A stretch of DNA of 64,000 nt. Source: Patagioenas fasciata (Eukaryota; Chordata; Aves; Columbiformes; Columbidae). The notes beneath the pieces are model-generated. The model did not search any database. It worked only from the letters and a program-made list of their open reading frames with translations, and was not told the DNA's origin. Where the stretch lies: the NCBI RefSeq assembly GCF_037038585.1, contig NC_092559.1, positions 18,152,488 through 18,216,487 on the forward strand. Reading direction: 5' to 3'. Made by a program: the position numbers and the translations under genes. Below, piece by piece: positions 10,484 to 21,001 of this stretch; the stretch's first letter is position 1, and the number at the start of each line of letters is the position of its first letter.

Positions 10484-12290
10484 ACAGAGTCACCGAATGG
10501 TTGGGGTTGGAGGGGACCTCTGGAGATCATCTAGTGTAACCCACCTGCTAAAGCAGGTTCACCTAGAGCAGATCACACAGAAATGCGTTCAGGTGGGTTT
10601 TTAATGTCTCCAAGGAAGGAGACTGCACAACCTCTCTGGGCAGCCTGTTCCAGTGCTCTGTCACCCTCAAAGTAAAGAAGTTTCTTCCCATATTCATATG
10701 GAACCTCCTATGTTTCAGTCTGTGCCCATTGCCCCTCATCCTATTGTTAGGCACCACTGACAAGGGTCTAATCTCATTTTCTTGACACCCAACCTTGAGA
10801 TATTTATAAGCATAACTAAGATCCCTTCTCAGCCTTCTCCAGGCTGAACAGACCCAGCTCTCTCAGTCTCTCTTCATAAGAAAGATGCTCCAGTCATAGT
10901 TGGAGCCCTCTGCTGGACTCCCTTCAGTAATTCCTTGTCCTTCTTAAACTGGGGAGCCCAGAACTGGACACAGTACTCCAGATGCGGCCTCACCAGGGCA
11001 GAGCAGAGAGGGAGGATAACCTCCCTTGACCTGCTGGCCACACTCTTCCCAATGCACCCCAGGATACCATTGGCTTTCTTGGCCACAAGGGCACATCGCT
11101 GATTCTTGATCAACCTGTTGTTGACCAGGACTCCCAGGTTCTTCTCTGCAATGCTGCTTTCCCACACATCAACCCCTAACCTGTATGGTGCCTGGGGTTA
11201 TTCCTCCCCAGATACAAGAACCTACACTTGTTCAACTTCATTAGGTTCTTCTCTGCCCAGTTCTCCAGCCTGTCCAGATCTCACTGAATGGCAGCACAGC
11301 CTTCTGGTGTATCAAACACTCCTCCCAGTTTTGTATCATCAGCAAACTTGCTGAGGGTACACTCAGTCTTTTCATCCAGGTCACTGATGAACAGGTTGAA
11401 CAAGACTGGACCCAGTACTAACCCCTGGGGAACCCCACTAACTACAGACCTCCAACTAGACTCTGCACCATTGATCACAACCCTCTGAGCTCTGCCATAC
11501 AGCCAGTTCTTGATCCATCTCACCGCGCACTCATCCAACCTACACTTCCTGAGCTTATCTATGAGGATGTTGTGAGAGACAGTGTCAAAAGCCTTGCTCA
11601 AGTCACGGTAGACAACATCCACTGCTCTTCCCTCATCTACCCAGCCAGTCATACCATCATAAAAGGCTATCAGGTTGGTCAAACATGATTTCCCTTTGGT
11701 GAACCCATGCTGACTACTCCTGATAACCTTCTTTTCCTCCACATGCTTGGGGATGATGTCCAGAATGAGTTGTTCCATCACCTTTCTAGGGATGGAGGTG
11801 AGGCTGACTGGTCTGTAGTTTCCTGGGTCCTCCTTCTTGCCCTTTTTGAAGACCGGAGTGATGTTGGCCTTCTTCTAGTCCTCAGGCACCTCTCATCCAT
11901 GACGTTTCCAAGATGATGGAGAGTGGCTTAGCAATAACATCTTCCAGCTCTCTCAGCACTCATGGGTGCGTCCCATCAGAGGCCATGGATTTGTGGGTGT
12001 CCAGTTTGCCTAACAATCTCTAACCTGATCCTCTTCAACCAAGGGAAAGTTTTCTTTTCTCCAGTCTTTCTCTCTTACCTCCAGGGTCTGGGATTCCTGA
12101 GGGCTTGTCTTAGCAGTAAAGATGGAAGCAAAGGCAATATTCAGTAATTCTGCCTTCTCTGTATCCTCTATCACCAGGGCACCCACCTCACTCAGCACTG
12201 GACCTACATTTTCTCTAGCCTTCCTTTTGCTCTTGATGTACTTGAAGAAGCCCTTCTTTGTGGAATATCTTACAGACAGTCACCTTGAGT
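10484..12290 (-). mobile_element. 5'-truncated CR1 (copy 3, minus) with RT domain
   Basis: This copy of about 1.8 kb runs from the RT N-terminal region (near 12290) to the 3' UTR (10484). The longest open piece is 11281-11781 (minus), containing [39 protein letters not shown] and [11 protein letters not shown], so the catalytic FADD is intact. Other pieces at 12010-12198, 10874-11167 and 10563-10763 lie in different frames. The endonuclease domain is missing through 5' truncation. The subfamily matches the CR1 3' end at 46255-46620 (C-terminus FLCDLL). Confidence 0.85.
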
Positions 12291-12401
12291 TATTGGAACG
12301 TCCTTGACTAAAATAGAATGAGGAACCAGGATGATTTTCTACAAGATAAGAGGAGGTCGATGAAACACTGTCAGCATGATATTTACTGTGGATGGGTTTC
12401 T

Positions 12402-12733
12402 ATTAGACGGAGATTTGTTATTGAACTAGACAGGCCCAAAGGAATTTCAAGGCCACCTTGGAAAACTGAAAACAGGATCTGCTGTAGAAGCAAAACAATT
12501 CAGCAGCTACAAGGCAGCAACACGACGTAAATCAACAGACCTATCAGCAGTGAGACTCAGACGCATGGACAGTTCGTGAACATAGATGATATCCAATCAG
12601 TTAATGCATGCTTGGAGCGTGGACGCGTGATCAGAAAATAACTGCATATATAAAAAGGCTTGTTTCTGTAATAAATCGGCTTTGCATGATTCACATATTG
12701 AATCAGAATGCTGAGTCCTTTATTCGCTCCAAC
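12402..12733 (+). mobile_element. LTR-D fragment or LTR
   Basis: It shares with the 39317-39622 LTR (read in reverse) the blocks GATATCCAATCA, GCATGCTTGGAGCGTGG and AACTGCATATATAA, and the ending GCTGAGTCCTTTAT. It contains a TATATAAA box at about 12650 and AATAAA at about 12670. It is preceded by TGGATGGGTTTC, also found before the two LTR-D copies at 28.5 and 29.5 kb. Confidence 0.7.
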
Positions 12734-12741
12734 AATTTACA

Positions 12742-12948
12742 GTGTGTTAGCCAAACTGCCAGAGCGTGTGCAAGATTAAATAAACCAATTGCGAGATAGC
12801 TTTAAGTGCATGAACAGCTAGCATAAACCAATCGAAACAGAAAGTTAAATGTGTGTACGATAGCTACCAGCTATAAATGTAAGTGCCTTGCCTAAATAAA
12901 GGGTCTTTTGGTTCACCTGCACCAGGAGTCCGTGTCGTCAATCCCTCA
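12742..12948 (+). mobile_element. Short LTR (type E) 5' of a primer-binding site
   Basis: This begins TGTGTTAGCC, carries CTATAAATG and AATAAAGG signals, and ends AATCCCTCA two bases before a tRNA-Trp-type primer-binding site. The 5' limit is uncertain, and the adjacent LTR-D may be an earlier or recombined unit. Confidence 0.55.
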
Positions 12949-12950
12949 AA

Positions 12951-12968
12951 TGGTGACCCCAACGTGAT
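12951..12968 (+). promoter_or_regulatory. Retroviral primer-binding site, tRNA-Trp type
   Basis: TGGTGACCCCAACGTGAT matches the complement of the 3' end of tRNA-Trp at 17 of 18 positions; the one difference is a G-to-A change at a CpG. tRNA-Trp priming is known from avian alpharetroviruses. Confidence 0.85.
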
Positions 12969-13205
12969 AGGGTCACAGAAACACTGAAGCGAGCGTCTGG
13001 AGGGACTCCAGCCGAACGATCATCTCGACAGCTGGACTGATCGAGAAACACGCCTGGGCAATCACCGTCTCACGAATACAGGTGAGCGGCTGGATAGTTA
13101 AATATGGGATCTAATTTGTCTGCAGAAGAAGAAGCTATAGTGAAACTATTTTTGTGAATTTTACAAAAGCAGAGAATAAAATATGAAGAACATATTGTTA
13201 AGTTA
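12969..13205 (+). pseudogene. ERV leader and gag N-terminus (matrix), truncated
   Basis: The leader contains a CAG|GTGAGC donor-like site at about 13080. It is followed by an ATG at 13104 giving MGSNLSAEEEAIVKLFL, then a stop. The Gly2 plus Ser/Glu start is a typical N-myristoylated retroviral matrix N-terminus. The frame continues after the stop, then is cut at about 13205 where antisense class I-like pol begins. Confidence 0.7.
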
Positions 13206-13208
13206 ATG

Positions 13209-14280
13209 CTAAAATGGTTTAAACGGCACTCCAACAACAGTAGCAGCAGTCTTTGATTCAGACACTATTCCCAAGTGCTGACTGATTTGCTGTACAATTT
13301 TTGAAATAAAATGTGGCCCTTTATCAGAGGATATATCAGCTGGAACTCCAAACCTTGGTATTATTTCTTGTACTAATGTTTTAGTTACCTGCCGAGCTTT
13401 TGCTGTTCTGGTAGGGAGTGCTTCTGACCAACTTGAAAAGGTATCAGTACCAACAAATATCGGCACCCCCCTTTTCTTGGGAGTTCCGAAAAATCAATTT
13501 GCCATTATTGCATATGTTTATATAATGCTTCTGCTACTAAAGGCCAAACTAAATAGGAGGTAACAATAAGTTTTCCCTTGTGGGGTGTGAGCCCACCCTT
13601 CCTCATTATATGATTCCTCTAAATCTATAATAAGTTTCTGGCCTTCCTTAGTATATTCTGGCTTACCTTCTAAAATAACCTGCCCGTCGGGGACTAGGGC
13701 ACTTTCTACTTTTATCTTTTGCTTAGGCACCAGTTTTGCCTCTCTGTCCACCAGCTCATTTCCTCTTTCCAATTCCGAGCTCACTTTCTGGTGCGCCTTG
13801 ATATGCATGATTGCCACCTTCTTAGGAAGTTGAGCTGCCAGTATTTCTTCTGCATGTTTGATATGTTTGCCTTGAGAGTTCAAGAGTCCTTTTTCTTTCC
13901 AAATTGTTCCGTGCGCATGCACAACCCTGAAAGCATACTTAGAGTCTGCATAAAAGTTCACAGTTTTACCTTCAGCTAGTTCCAGAGCACAAGTAAGGGC
14001 GATTATTTCTGCCTTTTGTGCTGAAGTATTTTAGGCAGAGGTCCAGATTCCATCACTTCATGACTAGTAGTTCTAGCATAACCAGCATGCCTTTCACCGT
14101 TCAGGATATTGCTGCTGTCGTACATAAAGCAGTTCTCAGTTTTCTCCATAGGATTGCCCTTTAGATCTGGTCGGCTGGAGTATGTTGCTTCGATGGTTTC
14201 CAGGCAATTATGATGAACTGGTTTTCCAATGTAACCACTGAGGAAAGAAGCTGGATTGACAATGTTAGTGACGATGATTT
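13209..14280 (-). pseudogene. Class I-like ERV pol fragment: RNase H to integrase (minus)
   Basis: Read on the minus strand, an RNase H region (about 14190-13750) contains a DSKYAF block and AIMHIKAHQK. The integrase core follows (13466-13209), with DTFSSWSEALPTR, PRFGVPADIS and SDKGPHF. These blocks are gammaretrovirus-like (class I), unlike the other pol genes in the window. A frameshift or deletion separates the RNase H frame (13518-13961) from the integrase piece, and the zinc-binding N-terminus of integrase is largely missing. The right end abuts a gag leader of a different ERV. Confidence 0.82.
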
Positions 14281-14650
14281 AGCCTGATATTTGAGAAATC
14301 TTTGTGGGAAAGCCAATGTCCCATTGCTCATTTAATCCTCTCAAAGTCTCTAGCAACAAGTGCCATGGCGTTAACAGTTGTTTCTTTCCATCTTTGGGTA
14401 GTGCTTTGCCGCATAGTAACATCCTTCGTAAAGTCAATTCCAGAAGGCTAATACCCTCCTTCTTCAGAAGCAACTTTCATGTAGATAATATAAGTTCCCC
14501 CTCCTGTTCCCAGCAGCTCACCTACTCTTGGTGTTGTGTCTTTTCAAGGATCCGGATCTTTGGCAGCTCCCCCCTGCTACTCTATCAGCTGTACTGGGCT
14601 CCGTCTCCACATCTCGTTCGTCTTCGGCTGTCACAGCTTCACCTCGGGGG
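14281..14650 (-). pseudogene. ERV leader and gag N-terminal fragment (minus)
   Basis: On the minus strand this corresponds to 51830-52200 on the plus strand: leader, then the gag matrix region with LLKKEGISLLELTLRRMLL and TPWHLLLETLRGL. It is therefore a second copy of the tRNA-Trp-primed gag family. It ends in a G run at about 14647-14656. Confidence 0.7.
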
Positions 14651-14656
14651 GGGGGG

Positions 14657-15869
14657 GAGGAGGAAAAGAGAGAGATCATAGAGAGATAGTATTCACCATA
14701 TGTCGCGGTTTCTTTCTTTCTTTCCCATGACCTCCATAACTAGCAGAAGAAGTCTCTTACAACCATTTAGCACAGAATAAGTCTATTAAGAGATTTTTGG
14801 TTTAATTTCCCAGCTTTATCAGAACTACGGATCCACTGGGGATGCCTTTAAATTTCACCCTCAGACTCCTTCATTCAGAATTACAGTTCTCCAACAGCAA
14901 CATTGCTGGGGGGTGGACTAAAGCCCCTCTTTCGCCGCTTTAGCAGTGGGCAGATAGATTTTTCCTTTTTTTTTATTTTTTTTAATTTTTTTTTAATTTT
15001 ATTTCTCTTCTCGCTGCAGTTTAGATACAGGCAAGGACATGCAGGTGGTATAATCACTGGTACCAAGTGGGAGTTGCCAGGCCCTAGCAGACTCCTCAGT
15101 TACAATGAGCTGAGTTTATCTTGCAGCTTGACACAGGCCTGAAATGTATGTTCAAGCTGTACACCACAGGCCTGGGATATTTTGCTTTTTTATTTTACCA
15201 TATCATTCCAGCCATAGTACACTTTATATGCAGTTCCTATTAGGTGAGCAATAGTTACATTCCTCAGCCCCATTTACCTTTTGCAATTTCTTACAGGTGT
15301 CAATAAACAGCTTATTAACCACCAATCCATTATTTTCAATTTCCTAGATCCGAATGAGTTAATATTCTACCAACTTTTAAATACAACCTCTCCCAGGTTC
15401 ACATCCATCATAGCATTTACTTTTCTTTCCCATATCTGCAGCTAGCATGTAAATTCAATGTGAATCAGAGTTTAACAACTTAAATTCTTTTCTCGTCTCA
15501 AAATTGTTAGATAAAAATAAGAGGAAATTAACTTACAGTACTGTACTTCATCCCATTTTTTCCAAAGATCTGCAGAACAACAGTAATTGCAATACAGCAC
15601 TATAACCCAGAATCCCACATTCAAGCCACACGTGAATACAATATTGTTTCAAACTTTCTTTTCTTAGAGGATTCCCCCACAAATCTACTCTAATGTGTAA
15701 GGATGCATCCTAATGGGGAGCAAGGTGGTACTTTAGTACCTGAACCAAATTTTAGCATTGCACCTTTGATCTGCTTACTGCTCAGCCAGGTAGAGGTATC
15801 GCTGGGTCTCCCTGACAAAACAGGTCAGTGCACGGTGGAGCCCCATTGGCACCTGCCCCCCCTGGTGCC
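14657..15869 (-). pseudogene. Probable class I ERV leader and matrix remnant (minus), low confidence
   Basis: Most of this stretch has no long frame. On the minus strand around 15690 a short reading CSPLGCILT resembles the start of a gammaretroviral-type matrix domain, followed by basic and aromatic patches around 15560. It contains a long A/T tract (about 14960-15010) and no other recognisable gene. Confidence 0.35.
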
Positions 15870-16700
15870 CTAGCAAATTGAACTGGGCAAGGCTTTTATT
15901 AGTGTCTCATCTAGCGTGCTACAACTGTTATCCCAAAAACAGGATTCTTTACCTGGTGCGCATACAAAAGAGCCAAATTTAGTACACCGAGATGAGACAC
16001 AGCCTATCAGAGAGTTGCGCAAGTCTGGATACCAGAATAAAGCTAGCATGCTAGAAATAAAAGTATCAGCTACCACGCACAAAATCTTATAATCACATTC
16101 ACGTGGTAAAGAACTGAATTACTCATGGTCTTCATATCATCACAAAATGTACATTTTGAATCCACGGATTCTCGTGATTTAGCAGTCTGTGAACTTACTG
16201 TACCATATAACTGGCAAAGACTTATGAAACTGTAATGTGCTTAAACAGATACCTACAAAGAAAACAGGTTAATAACGAAAAGCATCTCACAGAGTGTTCT
16301 GCAAGTTCTCTGTGACTTGTGTGTTATCAGTTAGTTCTCTCCCAGCTTGTTGAAGGTCAAACCATTCCACCTGTAAAACTGTCTGCAACGATTTAATGAT
16401 CTCTTGCAAAGATTTATTTTTTGTCCTGCTCTTCTCACTTTAAAAACAACATACATTGTAACAAAGTATTATACTTCAAGGTTCCATTCTCTGGCCACTT
16501 CTTCTAGTCATCTAACTTACACAGCGGACACCATTGATTACAATATTTCGCAAGATCCTCCTTCCTTGTATTTCCAAGTACTTTCCAAAACTCCAAATAT
16601 CTAGCAGGTGAGGCAAAAAGCCAGCTTGGTTGAGCAGGGATCTTCTTCTTGAAATACAGCAAAAAAAGAAATTACATGGTCAGGGGAAGTAAGGTCAGGC
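15870..16700 (-). pseudogene. ERV segment X (minus), gag-related
   Basis: This is the same sequence as 53150-53700 and 60766-61280 on the plus strand and 37077-37700 on the minus strand. The open piece at 15870-16082 (minus) includes FGSFVCAPGKE and YPDLRNSLIG, and a similar reading is found in two of the other copies. The stretch corresponding to ERFELQQAERE at 53.3 kb is a Glu/Gln-rich, helix-prone segment. Its exact role within gag is not recognised. Confidence 0.6.
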
Positions 16701-16735
16701 AACATGGGAGTAGTACAGAGATGGTGCTTGCCACT

Positions 16736-17029
16736 TGTGGTGGTTTGACTGAAAATGGGTTATTTTTCTTCATGCAGTTAGAAATCTTTCTTTTTCATAG
16801 CTAGCACGCTCATCATTTGAACTTAGTTTGAGAACAAGAGATAACACCCTAGCACAGAGTTTATGTTTTTAATTGCTCTGGTCGGAGAGCCAAGGACACC
16901 TGAGTGCTCTACCCACAGGTGTGAGGCATCAAGGAAGGGGGGTACGGATGGGGCAGAGCTTGACTGACATCCAGACTGATCAGTAAGAGTATTCCATCCC
17001 ATTAGCGTCATGCTTCATACTTAAGGAGA
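16736..17029 (-). mobile_element. LTR-B 3' portion (minus)
   Basis: This is the reverse complement of the 3' half of the LTR-B at 2647-3279: ...TCATGCTTCATACTTAAGGAG and the CAAACCACCACA-type terminus at 16736. The 5' half is lost at the junction with an LTR-A at 17031. Confidence 0.75.
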
Positions 17030-17030
17030 T

Positions 17031-17164
17031 CTCTTGGTCCAGGCCCATATCTGTAAATCTATAAATTGAGAACTGTTAATAAAAGTGATCTCAGCCTGGC
17101 TCAGCTTGGCCTTGTATCTGTGCATCTCTGTCTGCGTCTGTATGCATTGTTCCTCATCGCCGCA
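17031..17164 (+). mobile_element. LTR-A 3' end
   Basis: It starts at the CTCTTGGTCCAGGCCCATAT block of LTR-A and ends CATCGCCGCA. Two bases later comes TGGTGACCC (17167), which matches only the first nine bases of the tRNA-Trp primer-binding site. Confidence 0.75.
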
Positions 17165-17668
17165 AATGGTGACCCGTGTGAGTGTCTGACCCCTGTGAGG
17201 CTCTTCATCTAGCAGAGTGTGTATGGCGGTAACCATGCAATCCAGTGGGTGAGTAAATTTTTGTGGCCACACATCCCTGGGTATAACAGGGATAAGCAGT
17301 CCTCACTGAATGAGAGAGCTGTGGGACTGAGTTAGTATGGGACAAGCTGCTTCCCCTGTACATAAGCTATATCTGCAAGTTTTATAGCACATATTACGTG
17401 TTTCTGTGTATTGCCTTTCTGAAAATCAAACAACTTGTCAGGAATGTAAGTAAATTGTTTTATTGGTTGTTGTTACAACTCTCTCTTTATGGTGTTGTTT
17501 GTGTAAAAACACTGTAAGGCTTCTTCCCCCCTTCTCCCACTTACGCTGTACGCCGCTCTGTGCTTCCCTCTCCTCTTACCCCTTCTCATGGTTTTTACTT
17601 AGAAGATAGGCTCAGGAACGTCTGTTCCCAGTGGTGTTCTTAACAAATCAGTATTAGGGTGTGTTTTC
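17165..17668 (+). pseudogene. ERV gag fragment after LTR-A
   Basis: The stretch 17340-17668 corresponds to 52790-53090: a block ending ...AAATCAAACAACTTGTCAGG, then a second gag-like start region. The first gag half seen at 51962-52790 is absent here. The 3' side is cut by the 3' end of a CR1. Confidence 0.6.
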
Positions 17669-19779
17669 ACAGTATCACAGTATGTTTGGGATGGGAAGGG
17701 ACCTCAAAAGATCATCTAGTCCAATCCTCCTGCTGGAGCAGGAACGCCTAGGTGAGGTCGCACAGGAACATGTCCAGGTAGACCTTGAATGTCTCCAGGG
17801 AAGGAGACTCCACAACCTCCCTGGGTAGCCTGTTCCAGTGCTCTGTCACCCTCACTGAGAAGAAGTTTTTTCTCAAATTTAAGTGGAACCTCTTGTGTTC
17901 CAGCTTGATCCCATTACTCCTTGTCCTATCGTTGTTTGCCACCAAGAAGAGCCTGGTTCCATCCTCATGGCACTCACCCTTTATATATTTATAAACATTA
18001 ATAAGGTCACCCCTCAGTCTCCTCTTCTCCAAACTGAAGAGACCCAGCTCCCTCAGCCTTTCTTCATAAGGGAGATGCTCCACTCCCTTAATCATCTTTG
18101 TTGCCCTACGCTGGACCCTCTCCAGCAGTTCCCTGTCCTTCTTGAACTGAGGGGCCCAGAACTGGACACAATATTCCAGATGGGGTCTCACCAGGGCGGA
18201 GTAGAGGGGAAGGAGGACCTCTCTCGATCTACTGACCACTCCCCTTGTAATACACCCCAGGATGCCATTGGCCTTCCTGGCCACAAGGGCACAGTGCTGG
18301 CTCATGGTCATCCTGTTGTCCACCAGGACCCCCAGGTCCCTTTCCCCTACACTGCTCTCTAATATGTAATTTCCCAACCTATACTGGAACCTGGGGTTGT
18401 TCCTGCCCAGATGCAGGACTCTACACTTTCCCTTGTTAAATTTCATCAGGTTATTCCCTGCTCAACTCTCCAACCTGTCCAGATCCCGCTGGATGGCAGC
18501 ACAGCCTTCTGGCGTGTCAGCCACTCTGCCCAGCTTAGTGTCATCAGCAAACTTGCTGATAGTACACTCAATTCCCTCGTGCAAATCGTTAATGAATATA
18601 TTGAATAATATTGGCACCAGTACTGACCCCTGAGGCACTCCACTAGATACTGGCCTCCAACTAGACTCCGCACCATTGACCACCACTCTCTGGCTTCTCT
18701 CTTTAACCCACCTCACTACTCTATTGTCTAGACCACACCTCCTCAATTTAGCTGTGAGGATGCTGTGAGAGACTGTGTCAAAGGCTTTACTGAAGTCAGG
18801 GTAGACCACATCCACCGCTCTGCCATCATCCATCCACCTTGTTAAATTCTCATAAAAGGCTATGAGATTGGTCAAGCATGACCTACCCTTGGTAAAGCCA
18901 TGCTGACTGCCCCTAATGACCCTCTTATCCCTGATGTGCCTTGAGATGACACCAAGGACAAACTGTTCCATTACTTTCCCTGGGACAGAGGTGAGGCTGA
19001 CCAGTCTATAATTACCCGGGTCCTCCTTCTTGCCCTTTTTGAAGACTGGAGTGACATTTGCTTTCCTCCAATCCTCGGGCACCTCTCCCGTTTCCCAAGA
19101 CTTGGCAAAAATGATGGAGAGCGGTCTAGCAATGACTTCAGCCAGCTCCCTCAGCACCCGCGGATGCATCCCATCTGGACCCATGGATTTATGGATGTCC
19201 AGACTATTTAATAGCTCCCTAACCCAGTCCTCATCGACTAAAGCAAACTCCTCCATTGACCTGGCTTCATCCGGGGTCTCAGGGGTATGGGGCTCCCCAG
19301 GACAGCCTCCAGCAGAGTAGACAGAGACAAAGAAGGCATTCAGTAATTCTGCCTTCTCTGTATCTTCTGCCACCAGGGCACCCACTCCATTCATCAGTGG
19401 GCCTACATTGTCTCTGGTATTAGTTTTATCTGCTATGTATTTGAAAAAGTTCTTTTTGCTGTTCTTGACCCCTCTCACCAGCTGTAATTCTAAGGAGGTC
19501 TTGGCTGTCTTAGCTACCTTCCTACATCCTCTAACAGCAGCCTTATATTCCTCCCAAGTGGCCAGTCCCTGCTTCCATGACCTGTAAACTCTCCTCTTCT
19601 GCTTGAGCATACCCAACAGATCCCTATTCAACCACACAGGCCTCCTGGCTCCCTTCCTCGACTTCCTGCGTGTGGGGATGCTCTGATCCTGAGCATGGAA
19701 GAAGCAATCTCTGAATGCGATCCAGCTCTCTTGGGTCCCTTTTCCTTCAAGCAGTCTTGCCCATGGGATTTCCCCTAGC
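17669..19779 (-). mobile_element. 5'-truncated young CR1 (copy 4, minus)
   Basis: This copy of about 2.1 kb ends with ATACTGTG-type repeats at 17669. On the minus strand, frames 19779-18462 and 18446-17748 cover the end of the endonuclease, the whole RT ([53 protein letters not shown]) and the C-terminal domain ([18 protein letters not shown]). One stop near 18450 separates them. A short in-frame deletion removes four residues before KERSQRVVV compared with copy 5. Its unusual YPDFSKAF reading is shared with copy 5 at 48451-50285. The 5' end abuts a retroviral primer-binding site directly. Confidence 0.88.
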
Positions 19780-19782
19780 AAT

Positions 19783-19800
19783 TGGTGACCCCGACGTGAT
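19783..19800 (+). promoter_or_regulatory. Retroviral primer-binding site, tRNA-Trp, perfect
   Basis: TGGTGACCCCGACGTGAT is an 18/18 match to the tRNA-Trp 3' end complement. There is no LTR before it: the preceding sequence is the 5' end of the minus-strand CR1. Confidence 0.9.
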
Positions 19801-20343
19801 CCATAAGGAGAATTTACAGAAGGGGGACGACTGCTGCAGGGAGCGAGCCCCAGCTGGAACAACTTGGCTGGACCGTGACCGGGACACAGTCTGCGGGCTG
19901 TGTGACTCCTGATTGATCACTACAGAAGCGACAGAGGAGGGATAAAGGATCCAATATCGTTGCAACGGACACCCAAAGAGGTGAGTAGATGGGGGCAAGA
20001 GGAGATGGGGCAGAATATTTTTAAAGAAGAAGAAGAAATACTGCGACTCCTCTCGCATATTCTCTCTAAGAGAGGGGTGAAGTATGAGGAGAGTAACCTC
20101 AAAAGACTATTAATTTGGTGCAGAGGCAGTGGGTTTCCTGCTGACCTGTTATGAGTTTTTCAAATAGAGACTTGGGAAAAAGTGGGAACTGTGTTGTGGA
20201 AGACAATCAGTCACAGTGAAAAATATTTTCTTGGCCTTGTAACCACCTGGAAACTGATAATTACTGCAGTGAAGCAATTAAAACCTGAAAAGACTGTTAC
20301 GAGCATTAGTGACTCAAAACTTAAACTTGAACTTTGGGACGAT
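19801..20343 (+). pseudogene. ERV leader and gag matrix, truncated
   Basis: A splice-donor-like GAG|GTGAGT lies at about 19979. The ATG at 20005 opens MGQNIFKEEEEILRLL, a retroviral matrix N-terminus with a myristoylation-type Gly2, which stops at 20154. Downstream, in other frames, readings such as LVTTWKLI and LELWDD match the gag remnant at 38900 (minus). An inverted LTR-F truncates it at 20344. Confidence 0.75.
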
Positions 20344-21001
20344 TGTCGAGGGTTAAGATTGCGGGGTGACAATCAAACCCTGGCAGATGTATTGTTAACC
20401 TCCTCTCCCCCCCACTTCCCCCTTTTGCCCCTCCCTCTCCCCCCTTCCCACTCAGGACAGGCGATCGGGAGGGAAAGAAGGACAGAGAGAAGAGAGTTGG
20501 AAAAGTTAAAGATGTTTTACTAACGCTACTAATAAGAATAGAGAAAATAATACAAAATATACAAAACCAATCTTGTAAGTCTCAGCAACTGCAGAGCCAG
20601 CACCCAAAGTCCTGGATTAGACTCTGTAGCCAACCGGAGCTGGATTCAGTCTCTCACTAGGCCTCAGTTCGCAGGGACGACCAGCAAGGTCCTCTCCTAA
20701 TGTCAGCCATGAGGAAAAAAGGGAAAAGGCAAAGGGACGAGATCCTCGTGATCTTCCACTTTTATATGAAGTATTCACGTGAATGGAATGTTATACACCA
20801 TTGGTCAGTCTCTCGGTCATCAGTTTTCTTGTTGCCACTCTCGCGAGATGTCCATCCGTGCTTATCAATAAGCTTGCATTCCATTGCTAGGTTTAACTAA
20901 AACATGTGTTGGGTTCTCCAGGAAAATGCAGCTAACATGAAGGCTTTAGCTGACAGGCAAATTCACTAAAAGAGAAACTTGTTTTTAACAAAACCAGCAC
21001 A
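20344..21001 (-). mobile_element. LTR-F (minus)
   Basis: This is the reverse complement of the LTRs at 53702-54347 and 59958-60624. Its minus-strand start is TGTGCTGGTTTTGTTAAAAAC and its end CTTAACCCTCGACA. The flanks (GACGAT and CCTCCC) do not match, so no target duplication is seen. It separates a gag leader from the interior of provirus F1, which suggests a rearrangement rather than a simple insertion. Confidence 0.82.

Noticed and set aside
17167..17190. Functional tRNA-Trp primer-binding site after LTR-A
   Set aside because: Only the first nine bases match; the rest diverges, so it is reported only as partial.
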